A stretch of DNA of 64,000 bases from Takakia lepidozioides (taxonomy: Eukaryota > Streptophyta > Takakiopsida > Takakiales > Takakiaceae): NCBI GenBank assembly GCA_030704615.1, contig CM060734.1:45772042-45836041 (forward strand), given 5' to 3'. The notes under the pieces were generated by a model. It saw nothing but the letters and a program-made list of their open reading frames with translations. It did no database searches and was not told the DNA's origin. This document shows, piece by piece, positions 1-11,100 of the stretch. Both the position numbers and the translations under genes were made by a program. Position 1 is the first letter of the stretch. Each line of letters opens with the position of its first letter.

Positions 1-112
1 AGTATTAGGAATATGCACAACATTACACACTCAATGATTAATAAAGATGAACCAAGAAATATGACAGAAACGTAAAGTTGATATGCAAGATAGAATTGTA
101 TAGAACACTAAC

Positions 113-930
113 CTGATTGTGTGTAGAAGACCCAGTCAAGTACAGATTGGGTGTTTCAGAACGTGTGGCTTCAATGTGTTGTTTTATAAGAGAGTGCTCT
201 GCTGCAAAATCAGATCGAATTCGTAAAGGTGCTCCAAACTTGGAAACTGCATCGTGATATCCTTTGAAAATGGTTTTTTCTTTCTTGTTTCTTGCAATGT
301 TCGCCCATAAAACAAAATGAGAGGCCCCATCAATGCCAGCATGTACTCGAAGACCAAACATTGCCAATTTGTCATAAGCTGCACCACAAATTGCATACAT
401 GTTTTAGTTTGCCTACAATTTTGTGCGATATGTAATACAAGAAAACGTCTTGCATGTGCATCTTCAAAGAACATTAAGATGCATGAGATAAAATACTTAC
501 AGTCAATGTGCCATAGAGCCATAGGCATTGTCACATTATACTGAGTCCTCCGAATTGCCTGTGCCCTTCTCCTACGCTCATAATGGTAGGGTGAGATGAT
601 TTTCAAAGCTTCCCCCACCTTCCTTCGAGGAATCCGCCAATTTGACCTCCTTAAGGCAGATTGCACTATTCTCATTCCCCAATTTGATCCATTCTCTTCA
701 ATAGGAAGTAACTCTTGAATCTTTTCACACAAGCGTTGGACACTCAATTCATGATGAACTTTGAAAGGAGACCCTTGGACTTCTGATAGCAATCTTCTCA
801 ATGGTCGTACATCATAAAAAGAAAGGTCAGTGGCGATTGATTTCATTGTGGCACCCTCATTCAACATTGCTTCCACATAAAGTACTAAATCATCCACTAC
901 TTTGTCACCATCCAAATGGTTGTTTTCCAT
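113..930 (-). CDS. integrase-core (DDE) domain gene, 5' part, two exons visible
   Basis: Exon 1 is 930-501 and exon 2 is 378-113 on the minus strand. The 122-bp intron has donor GTAAGT and acceptor GTGCAG. Joining gives the continuous motif ALWHIDSYDKLAMFGLRVHA, then GIDG and RSD. This is the pattern of the eukaryotic integrase-core (rve-like) family whose members read LWHIDG, GGIDG, RSD and HNQRIERLW. The first Asp (HID) and second Asp (RSD) of the catalytic triad are present. A second donor, GTTAGT, follows HNQ at position 112, so the exon carrying the expected third acidic residue lies off the left edge. The ATG at 930 (MENNHLDG) is the first in-frame methionine. The N-terminal part has an arginine-rich stretch (ALRRSNWRIPRRKV) typical of the family upstream of the core. 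These genes are transposon-derived; a cellular role is not known. Splicing is inferred from sequence only. Confidence 0.7.
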
Positions 931-1707
931 GCTCACATGATCTGTCTTATCTCTGCTTAATAGCCCCAGTGCCAGTGCCAATGCCTTCGACCTTGCCCTT
1001 GTTGTAATTGTTTGCTGTTAATTCTGTAGTCACTGCATCCACTCACACACTCCCCATAGGACTTGCGTCACTAAAGTTCACATAGGCTATCAAGTAGATG
1101 AACCAAATGTACTTTGAAACAACAACTACTCTATCCTAAAATGTATTAGCAAACCACAGTACACAGTGTGGGCAGGTTGAAGACAAACCATGTGATCAAG
1201 CTCTTTCTTTCAGTGTGCGTGTTGAGGAGCGTTTGGTAACCCACTCTACTACCCCTAAAGTTCTCTCCTCAAAACTCATGAGTCACCTGCACGTACACAA
1301 GAACTACAACTTTAGCTAAAATGATATCTTTATCAATGATTGGGGGAACCCATGCCAATATGGGAATGTGCTTACTCATGGGCAGATCTTGTCATTTGGT
1401 GATCCAAGAAGGCTTCCATCATACATAGCGCCACCACCGCTCAACCCTAAACTTGTTGTTGCATTCTTCTCTTGTTACTTCTCGTCCTCCAACTGATTTG
1501 ATCCTTTCACTTTTAGGGCACCTCTGCCCTAAAAACCCTTCATCACTTCATTTCTCTCTCCCTTTCCCTCGCTCTCGCTCTCTCTCTAGTATATATCTCT
1601 CCTTTAGGCTATGCGACTCATGTCGTGACTTAGGCCTTACCACAAGCAAAGGATGGACGGGCAGCAGGAATAGACGGGCCAGCATGTATATTCATCTTAT
1701 ACTCTCG

Positions 1708-1775
1708 TATGTATATGTGTATACGATACATATACATATATATATACATGATAATATATTATATATATTATATAC
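1708..1775. repeat. AT-rich TA/TATG microsatellite
   Basis: Low-complexity run of alternating TA and GTATAC-like steps, ending in a stretch of TATATTA repeats. It codes for nothing. Confidence 0.8.
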
Positions 1776-1801
1776 AAAACTGCGTTAAAAATTATAGATT
1801 A

Positions 1802-1866
1802 CAATTCAATTGAATTGCAAATTAGGGTTAGTTCAATTGAATTGGCATCACAATTCAATTGAATTG
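1802..1866. repeat. repeated 16-bp palindrome CAATTCAATTGAATTG
   Basis: The perfect palindrome CAATTCAATTGAATTG occurs at 1802-1817 and again at 1851-1866. A shorter TTCAATTGAA core lies between them at 1832-1841. The spacing of about 49 bp and the shared core indicate local duplication. No function is assigned. Confidence 0.8.
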
Positions 1867-3654
1867 CCATCTGATCAAGTGAATTGCGCTGCATTTCACA
1901 TCAAGGCCTTTTTGGAATTCCCTAGAGGGTGTATGTCCAATTGCAGGCGTGCATAGGAGCTTGAAGGGCGACTTGCAACAAACAAGATCAATGCAGCGAA
2001 GCCATAGCAGGCTGTGGAAACGAGAGAAATCGTAGGAAGAAGAATGGCGCTAAAGCAATATGGCACGGCGGGTGAGGGGCTATCACCCACGACGAGATGA
2101 CAGGTGGCTGCTGTTGTCCGCATGGGCGGACATGCAGCCCGCCGCCAGGGCCATCGCCGTGAAATGAAGCCAGTGACCTGCCACGTCGGCAGGTCAACTG
2201 TGTTGGCGGGGCTCCGGCTTTCGATTTGGGGGTACCCCTGGGCCTTTAGAAATTGTTGCGGGCTGCGTTTATGTATTTTGGGGCGCAATAAACTCGAGTG
2301 TGTGGCCATCGATGCCGCGCTCACTTTTCATTCAGCTCACTTTTTCATCCACATTCATCCTACATTCATCCATGGAAGTTATTCCGTGGATGAAAATGTC
2401 TGCGACCTGTTCGAGTCGCGTAGGCCTTAGGGGTTAAGAGTAAGTGGTGGGACCAAACACCACATTCAAGATTGTATTCACGATGTTCATCTTACAATAA
2501 AAGGTAAAATTGTAGGGAACTGGGTATAATCAAATAGATAGAGCGGAAAGAATAAATCTGAAATAAACTGAAATAAATGGATCTCCAAAAAAATGAGCTA
2601 TTAATCAATTTTTTCGATTTGAAGTACAATAAGTCAATATTAGTCATTTGATGATTTCCTGATCCCAAAACAATGACTTCCTTGATCAATATATGTATGT
2701 ATATGGCATTCACCATAGTAACTCCGCAATTTCCATGTTGCTTGCTATGGTTTTCTTTGACATTCAAACTGAGGCATGTAAGGCTTGGATCAAACTGTCT
2801 GCAGACATCCGCAAGCATCCGGAGACTTGAGTATCAACTCCACAGTGCCTTCACCGCATCGTGGGCAAGGCTTGGAATCATTTGCTCAAGCCCTTCGCCA
2901 GCCTCTTGCATCTGGAGCTCAATCCCTCAAAGCTGGAGAAATCGCAACTGCCTCCTGCCCTGACTCCCCGGACTTCGACCGTGACATCAATTGGAGACAC
3001 ATCAAGGGCAAGCGTTCGGTGAAGTTAATTTTTGATCGCTGATTGTGTTTACCTCAATCCAGCAGGGAAAGGGAATTCGCAAGATGCCACAGTTTTCTTT
3101 AGCTAGTGATTACCTGCGCTTCTTCGATCCTCCATCGGGCTCTCCAGTCTGCTCGCTCTAGACTCCATAGGCATGCAGTTATATTTGTTTCAATCCTTTG
3201 CTTTCTAAGGATGCATCATGCACTAAATTATTGGCTTTAGGCCTTCATTTCCTGGGGTGGTGGTATGGCCGACAATGGTCGCCCATCTCCATAAGCCTTT
3301 TTTGGTCATGGCACTTGCCAATTCGGCAGTCTCTCTCATTATAGTTTGGGCTCGTCCCTCATCCTTTGATGTGCACGTTGCCTTATGGCATCATTGGGGT
3401 TTATTTTTTCCCCCTCCAATAAAGTAAATGGCCAACGCCTTTATTTATTTAAAAAAAATTTGAATCCAGATTGTACTTATCAAATAGGTATACATTTTAA
3501 CTGCTAAACACTTAAACTAGTTTTCACCCCTTCAAAGAGGTTGGGAACAAGGCTGTTTTACAAGTGTTCATGGGTTCATACGTTCAAACCACATAGTTGT
3601 ATGATGGATGTCACCCATTAGTAGCCAACCCAATTATTAAAATGGGTTATCCAA

Positions 3655-3755
3655 TAGATAGCCCAATGGTTATGGCATAATAATAGTGATCATGGGTTCA
3701 AAAGCATATATGTGTGTTGGATATCATAAAGGTGTCAACTTTCCAATAGAAAATG
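3655..3755 (+). mobile_element. tRNA-derived SINE relic
   Basis: An A-box-like TAGCCCAATGG (about 3659) is followed by a B-box-like GGTTCAAAAGC (3695-3705). A tail then reads GGTGTCAACTTTCCAATAGA. The same order, with the GGTGTC-CTTCC tail motif, occurs in the intact SINE at 50027-50184. Part of a second copy may lie just upstream, where GGGTTCATACGTTCAAACC is seen near 3572. Diverged, with no clear target-site duplication. Confidence 0.55.
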
Positions 3756-3759
3756 CAGG

Positions 3760-5159
3760 GTTACGTTTGCTTTGGCAAGAGCCACATTTTTAAATGGGTT
3801 CCCAAGTCAACATATTATGGAATGGTTCACTCTTGTAAATGTGGATACATATCTGCAAGGCATACCCAGACCACACCACCCGAGAGTGGTTGCTCCCATG
3901 CAAGTGTAGTTCTCCCCGTTGCCACTGTCCTGCCCAACTATGTCCGAACACGAAATTAGCAAGATACTAAAGCAACAATCAAGATACTAGCAACGATGGA
4001 TAATTGCTAAACTATAACATAACAACTTTGACCATAAGAAAGCGTCATAGTTCTCTATTCGATCAAAGCCACTAATTACGCTTCGCAAAATGATATGCAT
4101 ATTCAATTTCTCGATAAACTGCTTCAAAATCTCTTCTTTTGCCATTTTGGTTATGAACCGTTTCAAAATCTTTCTTTCTTTTTAGATTTTGGTTATATTC
4201 CATTATCCTTGATTGGGCATTTAAGCTATGGGTACTTCAAGTCTTGTTAACTGTTCGATAAATATAAATTAAAGACAATATTACCATAAAAATCTTGAAG
4301 ATATCTCAAAGGGCTTGACATATTTGGATATTCAATTGGTGTTGGGTCAATACTATTGAACGTAAGTTTGATAATTCTAAACTATGGCCAAGTTGGCTAT
4401 TTATAAGGGAAAATTTGTGATGGCTGTTGGTGGCCTATTCATATCCAAGGGCTTCAACATTTTCATATGGCCAAACGAGAATATTGACAAAACTTTTCGT
4501 CATTGAGAGTCTTTTCAACTTTTCGAAGCTAGATCAATGGAGTTCTTGGACTCTTGAATGAAGGGATGCCACCTTTGGATTATTTTTAGAAGTGGTTTTT
4601 CAAATCTCTGGGGCTAAGAAATGACAATCCACTTTGACTCTTGAGGACAACTTACAATTAGAGATCTCGAACTAGACTATGTGAAAATACTTTGTGAGAG
4701 CTTTATGTGGCCAATGAAAATGATTTAGAGTATATGTTATATAGCAATGATTCTCAATGATTGTTACTATTCTTTGTATTCAACGTGTCCTAACCATTAT
4801 TGTGTTTGGAGAGAAATATGCTTCAATGAGCGATGATAGTCAAGTCTGCTAGTATCAAACTATATTGATGACAAATTGTGAGCCTTATAAGAACAATGAA
4901 TAATCACATTTGTAACATGAATAATGTTGTAGCCGTGTTCGTGGAGAGTGGACCAGAATGGAATTTTATATATCGTGAATCATATGAAGAAGAAATATTT
5001 CATGCAAGATGCACTGATCAATTTGAGTCCAAGGCATACTGGGGGCCATAGCACACAAATCTTTTAATCAGTTTTATTGTGGATTCATTGCAAGCCTCGA
5101 TTCGCCCCTACCATTATCAGCTTCATAGATATATAATCCATATATTATATTTATAAGCT
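3760..5159. other. AT-rich intergenic region
   Basis: AT-rich sequence without a recognisable gene. It presumably includes the promoter and 5' leader of the F-box-like gene. TATA-like strings just before 5160 (5130-5155) lie too close to the ATG to be assigned as a core promoter. Confidence 0.5.
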
Positions 5160-6770
5160 ATGGCCCTTGAGCATGTTAAAGTCAACATTAAAGTTGTGGA
5201 AAGATTTGAATTGACCATTGAGCCACCAAAGGAGCGATTAAGAGTACCGCGATACCCATTTCAACCGAATGTAGAAGTTGTTGCATGTTTAACTAAGGTT
5301 TGCAAGGATGTAGAGAACAAGGTGGACAATCAAGTTTGGTGGGATAGTTGGTTCATATATATGAGTAAAGATCAACTAGATAGAGATGATATGCGTGATC
5401 TCATCTTGTCCAAATTACCCGTTGCTAAGCTTTTTGTTGTAGGATGTGTGCCTGAATATAGTCCATTCATGTACCATTCGCATTTAAACCCGTTTCTATA
5501 TGGACATTTGAAGCACAACAAAGAATACTTTCCCAGTGCATTTTGTATACGTGAAGATGATGCAGATAAACTTGGTAAACCATATGAAGTGAAACCGCGT
5601 CAAATATGGGCTTTCCAAATTGCAAGAAAAAAGTGGGTGACGATGCCTTCTTTGGACTTCCTTCCACCACAAGTAAATGGAATGCTTGCCGGAGAAGGAG
5701 GTTTATTATTGTTGTTTGGAGACATACCCCCATCATATATTTTCTCACTGGAGGTCAAGGAGGTTCTTGCCGAAGAGAATCCTACGGATAAAGAATCTAC
5801 AAAAGAAAAATCTGTTAAAGAAGAAGCTAGCGACAAAAACGACGATAAAGAGGAAGTAGAGAATGAAGAAGGTTCTGCGAAAAAAATTGCTCGTAAAAAG
5901 TCAGTTGATGAAATACCCATTTTGGACGTAGAACCTATAGATCCTTATGATCCAAATGTGGAGCACCTTTTAGTTGTATGTAATCCCATTGCTAGAACAT
6001 TTCGAATCCTCCCTGCTATGCATTGCCACCTTGAGAATCTTGTAGGTCATATCACTGTAGACCCTTCATCAGATTCATATGTTGTTCATATTGTGGGATA
6101 CCATCGTCCCATATCTCAGTGTCCAGAACAAGAAGGAATGCGAGTTGCCATTTTCAAATCAGCCAAGCAGAAATGGAGAATATTCGCAACACCACAAGGT
6201 CGGCTGTTTCGGTCTGGTTTGTCATCGTACGCCCGTGCTCTTCCGTTTATAACAAAAGATATTGAAGGGCCCACACTTTTTTGTACTGGACAAGTGTTGA
6301 CACCAGAGCAAGATGTTTGGGTTCCAGTGATTCTGGGCTTTAGAAAAAAAACGAGATGTTGGAAGGCTTATTGTTGGCCACCAGCATCAGTAGTGGAGTC
6401 CCCTCAAATTTTGCAATGCAATGAGAAATTGTATATAGTGGCCCGGAGTGTAACTGAGCCTGTCACATTGACTATCTGGAACTTCGTAACTCACGAATTC
6501 AGTATCCCAGACTGTCATCAGATCACTATCATGCCCCATTTCTTATTCTCTAGATGCTTTCCATACGGATTCCATGTAATAGCCGAGTTTGATTGTGTTG
6601 TAGACATGATTTCCATCATGTTTACATGTCGGAAGAAGATGTCAATAATTGCTTGCTACAATATCAAGAGCAACAAATGGAGTGAGATGCCTATGTATCC
6701 CACTTTCATTCAAAACTTGACATTTCTTGGGAATTGGTTGTATGAGCCTGCAGCCTACGCACAAGTGTAG
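5160..6770 (+). CDS. F-box-like / kelch-associated protein, 536 aa
   Basis: Single uninterrupted exon, ATG with G at +4, stop TAG at 6768-6770. Residues about 73-108 (DRDDMRDLILSKLPVAKLFV and following) resemble a degenerate F-box, the Skp1-binding module of SCF ubiquitin ligases. The remainder looks like an F-box-associated or kelch-type beta-propeller, with repeated W-x-M-P and hydrophobic-G-G blocks: KKWVTMPSLDFLPP, LLLLFGDIPPSYIFSL, KQKWRIFATPQG and, near the C-terminus, SNKWSEMP. Between about residues 204 and 260 is a low-complexity Lys/Glu insert that probably forms a flexible linker. If the F-box call is right, the protein would select substrates for ubiquitination; the substrate is unknown. 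No signal peptide or membrane segment. An AATAAA signal lies downstream at 6981. The F-box match is weak, so a plain beta-propeller protein is the alternative. Confidence 0.65.
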   Translation: MALEHVKVNIKVVERFELTIEPPKERLRVPRYPFQPNVEVVACLTKVCKDVENKVDNQVWWDSWFIYMSKDQLDRDDMRDLILSKLPVAKLFVVGCVPEYSPFMYHSHLNPFLYGHLKHNKEYFPSAFCIREDDADKLGKPYEVKPRQIWAFQIARKKWVTMPSLDFLPPQVNGMLAGEGGLLLLFGDIPPSYIFSLEVKEVLAEENPTDKESTKEKSVKEEASDKNDDKEEVENEEGSAKKIARKKSVDEIPILDVEPIDPYDPNVEHLLVVCNPIARTFRILPAMHCHLENLVGHITVDPSSDSYVVHIVGYHRPISQCPEQEGMRVAIFKSAKQKWRIFATPQGRLFRSGLSSYARALPFITKDIEGPTLFCTGQVLTPEQDVWVPVILGFRKKTRCWKAYCWPPASVVESPQILQCNEKLYIVARSVTEPVTLTIWNFVTHEFSIPDCHQITIMPHFLFSRCFPYGFHVIAEFDCVVDMISIMFTCRKKMSIIACYNIKSNKWSEMPMYPTFIQNLTFLGNWLYEPAAYAQV

Positions 6771-8140
6771 AAAGATGGCTTTAGAACTCATAAACCATTG
6801 ATCAATTAGTCAGAGTTTTCATCTTTTGGTTGGTTGGTTGGATTTATTTTTATTTTCAAGAAATTGGGAAAAAAAAGTCATTTTTAAATTATTTGAAGAG
6901 AAGTCATGAAGAAGAAGACTTTTACCAAAACAAGTGTAATTTTTTATGTCACTTCATTCCTAATGGCTAATATATTTTTTAATAAAAAATAGACACAATT
7001 ATGAAAGTACAATTTTTTTTCCGTATTATTATTCGTCATATAAAAATATTAAATTTAATACTGATACAATAGGTTTATGAAATGTTTGAAAATCCATCAT
7101 CAAGTATATATACTTCAGTGTCAAATTTGTATATCTATTGTATTAAGTGAACATTGTCACACCATCTGTGAAAAAATATTACATTTTCATCCAACAACTA
7201 TCATCCTTATTTTTCATCTATAATATTTCGTCCCTATCATTATAGAAACTCCATGGGACATAATATTAAGTCTATGTCTACTACACTGTGAGATCCTTCG
7301 GTATTTCTTTGAAAATTGACAATGAAATGACGCAAATATAAGATAATAAAAAGAAGAGAGACATGGTGAGAGCTACATTTAGTTGTAGTCCCCATGTTGA
7401 GCTAATCTATCATCAGAAGATAAGGATGTGGATGCATCCCACAACCATTTGCGGCCCGGATCAAATAATAGATAAACAGTAAACAATTATTGAACTTGAT
7501 AAGGGTTAGAGATAGGCACCACTCACTAAAGTACCTCCATTTTAAGGGGAGACGGATCAGCCATCAATGATACATATATACTCAACCATCCTAATCACAG
7601 CCATAGTCGAGGCAAAGAAGCAGCCTTTAAAAAAAAAAACAATCATGAATCCCTAAACACTTAAGCAGCCATTAAGCGGCCTCATGGTTTCACTTCAACA
7701 TAAAGTTGTCGTTGGATTCCCAACGGAATCCAAAGTTTCAACATGCCGAATGTGTATGAAGATCTTCTCTACCAAAATGTCTAATCAAATCAATTCATTG
7801 GGCACGCATAGTAGCCCATGCATCCATGGAATCTTTCACCATTTATTGGAGCTGTCAAATTCCATGCTTTATCTGGATTGTCGATGCCCGGGGAAGGGGG
7901 TGGGGGGCACATGTTGAAGGGGCCAATCCATTTGGTGAAAGAACAGAGATGAACCCTGTGGATGGATTTCATTATACCATGGATGGACGACGGTTTCGAC
8001 AATACTTGAATCTTTCAATTACTGAATTATAATGGCACACAAGCAGAGATGCGATGGATACAAACTTCAGATGAGGATTATGTGAACTGGATGAAGGAGC
8101 AATGCTTGTATATATGCCCATGTTTGTTGCAATTGGAGAT
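6771..8140. other. AT-rich intergenic region
   Basis: Downstream flank of the F-box-like gene, with an AATAAA-type polyadenylation signal at 6981-6986. The rest is AT-rich without recognisable genes. Confidence 0.5.
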
Positions 8141-11100
8141 TCAATAAGACACTAGGGTAGCATGTGCCGCTGGCCCAAGTGTCCAGTGTCACTAATTAAG
8201 CCCAAGTCCAAGTGCGTCTCCTATGTGGAGGCCCAAGTGCGACCTCTAGGGTAACCTATGCCTTTGGCCCATGTGTGAAGAATTGAAATGTAAGACCAAG
8301 TGTGATTTCCTATGTATCCCAATGTGTCTCGTATGTCAAGGCCCATCTAAGCCCCAGTGCAATCTTCTATGTATCCAAGTGCATCCCCCGTGTAGAGGCC
8401 CAAGTGTCCACTGTCATCTAAGCCCAAGTGTAATCCAAATGTATCCAAGTGCGTCTCCTTTGTAGATGCCAAAGAGAGCCTACGACCAGATTTGAACCGG
8501 AGACCTTTCCTTTTATATCTCTCATGTCGAGGCTCCAACCATTCTCCCAGGAATGCCCACTTTCCTATTTTTCGGGAATTTCCAGCGACCAAAAGTACTT
8601 GAAATTCAACATCTCCCACACCATAGGTCCAAAAATCATGAGACCAAGTCGGTGCACCCCTCCTCCTCCAGGGCTTTCCAACGGTACCAAGCACCAAGGC
8701 TGGCCCCGCGGTTTGGGACATCTCAAATCTACAAAACAAAACAAACGTCTCGATTCATATATTGACTAGGGTAGCCTGTGCCGTTGGCCCAAGTGTCCAG
8801 TGTCATCTAAGCCCAAGTGTAAGATCTCCTATGTATCCCAGTGTGTCTCCTATGTCGAGGCCCAAGTGCGACCTCTAATGTAGCCTATGTCGTTTGGCCC
8901 ATATGTGAAGAATTGAAATCTAAGACCAAATGTAATTTCCTATGTATCTAAGTGCATCTCCCATGTAGAGCCCCAATTGTCCACTGTCATCTAAGCCCAA
9001 GTCCAATCTCCTATGTATCCAAGTGCGTCTCCTATGTCGAGGCCCAAGTGCAACTCTAGGCCCTAGGGTAGCCTGTGCCGTTGGCCCAAGTGTCCAATGT
9101 CATCTAAGTCATTCAAGTCTAATCAGTATTTTTCCACAGGTCGGTCGATGGTGCTCCCCGGAGGAATCCTACGACCAGATTTGAACCGGGGACCTTTCCC
9201 TTGATATCTCTCCCGCCGAGGCTCCAACCATTGTCCCAGGAATGCCCACTTTGCCATTTTTGCTATTTTTTGTGAATTTCCAGCGACCAAAAGCACTTGG
9301 AATTCATAAACAAAATCAAATTTTCAATTATTGAATATATATATTATCTATTAAATAATCAATATATAATCCAACACTAAAAGTACATATCCTTTCACAA
9401 ATGGTTGTGGGTTCAAAGTATATATTGGAATCATAAAGATATTAGGTTTCCATTAGAAGGCATTAATTTTTGGCAATCATGTATTATCAAAAGCTACTAG
9501 GGTAGCCTGTGCCGTCGGCCCAAGTGTCCAATGTCATCTAAGTCCAAGTGCAATCCTCTCCGTATCCAAGTGGTTTCCTATGTGGAGGCCCAAATGCAAC
9601 CTCTAGGGTAGCAGGTGCCGTGGGCCCAAGTGTCAAGTGTCATCTAAGTCCAAGTGTAAGATCTTCTATGTATCCCAGTGCATCTCCTATGTCGAGGCCC
9701 AAGTGCAACCTTTAGGATAGCCTGCACCCTATGTATCCTCTATGTATCTAGAGACCCTCATGTTTGGGAGATCTAGGCCTAGGGTAGCCTGTGCCATTGG
9801 CCCATGTGTGAATAATTGAAATCTAAGCCCAATTTCTTATATATCCAAGTGGGTCTTCTATGTCGAGGCCCAAGTGCGACCTCTAGTGTAGCCTATGCCG
9901 TTGGCCCATATGTGAAGAATTGAAATCTAAGCCCAAGTGCAATCTTCTATTCATGTATTCAAGTGTATCTCCCATGTATAGGCCCAAGTGTCCAAGTGCA
10001 ATCCCATATCTAATCATTTTTTTTTTCAGAGAGCCTACGACCAGATTTGAACCGGAGACCCTTTATGTCTCTCCCGCCGAGGCTCCAACCATTGTCCCAG
10101 GAATGCCCACTTTGCCATTTTTGCTATTTTTTGTGAATTTCCAGCGACCAAAAGTACTTGGAATTCCGTATCTCCCACACCGCAAGTCCAAAAATCGTGA
10201 GACCAAGCCCATGCACCCCTCCTCGTCGAGGGCTTTCCAATGGTACCAAGCACCAGGGCTAGGGCCTTGCGGTTTGGGACATCTCAACGTGACAAAACAA
10301 AACAAAACAAAACAAAATGGGCTTCCTTCATATATTGACTAGGGTAGCCTGTGCCGTTGGCCCAAGTGTCAAGTGTCATCTTAGCCCAAGTGCAATCTCC
10401 TATATATGCAAGTGTGTCTCTTATGTCGAGGCCCAAGTGCGTCCTCTAGGGTAGCCTCTGCCGTTGGCCCAAGGGTCCAATGTCATCTAAGTCCAAATGC
10501 ATTTTTTTCCACAGAACCTACGACCAGATTTGAACCGGAGACCTTTCCCTTAATATCTCTCCTGTCGAGGCTCCAACCATTGTCCTAGGAATGCTCACTT
10601 TGTAATTTTTCGTGAATTTCCAGCGACCCAAAGTACTTGAAATTCCACATCTCCCACACCGCAGGTCCAAAAATCATGAGACTAAGCCCGTGCACCCCTT
10701 GTCGAGGGCTTTCCAACGGGACCAAGCACTCAGGATGGGGCCCCGCTGTTTGGGACATCTCAAATCTACAAAACAAAACAAACAAAACAAAACAAACGTA
10801 TCGATTCATATATTAACTAGGGTAGTCTGTGCCGTTGGCCCAAGTGTCCAGGGTCACGTAAGCCCAAGTGCAATCTCCTATGCATTCAAGTGCGTCTCCT
10901 ATGTCTAGGCCCAAGTATGACCTCCAGGGTGTGCCATTGGCCCAACTGTCCAGTGTCACCTAAGTCCAAGTGCAATCCCCTATGTATCAAAGTGTGTCTC
11001 CTATGTCGAGGCCCAAATGCAACCCACTAGGGTAGCCTTTTGCCGTTGGCCCAAGTGTCCAATGTCATCTAAGTAAGTTTTTTTCCACAGAGCCTACGAC

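Larger units (their letters stand above)
931..3650. other. gene-poor interval
   Basis: No convincing coding sequence is seen. Short open frames on both strands lack recognisable domains. The interval holds an AT microsatellite near 1708-1775 and a cluster of palindromes at 1802-1866, described separately. The 2040-2300 part is GC-rich but shows nothing recognisable. Confidence 0.6.
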
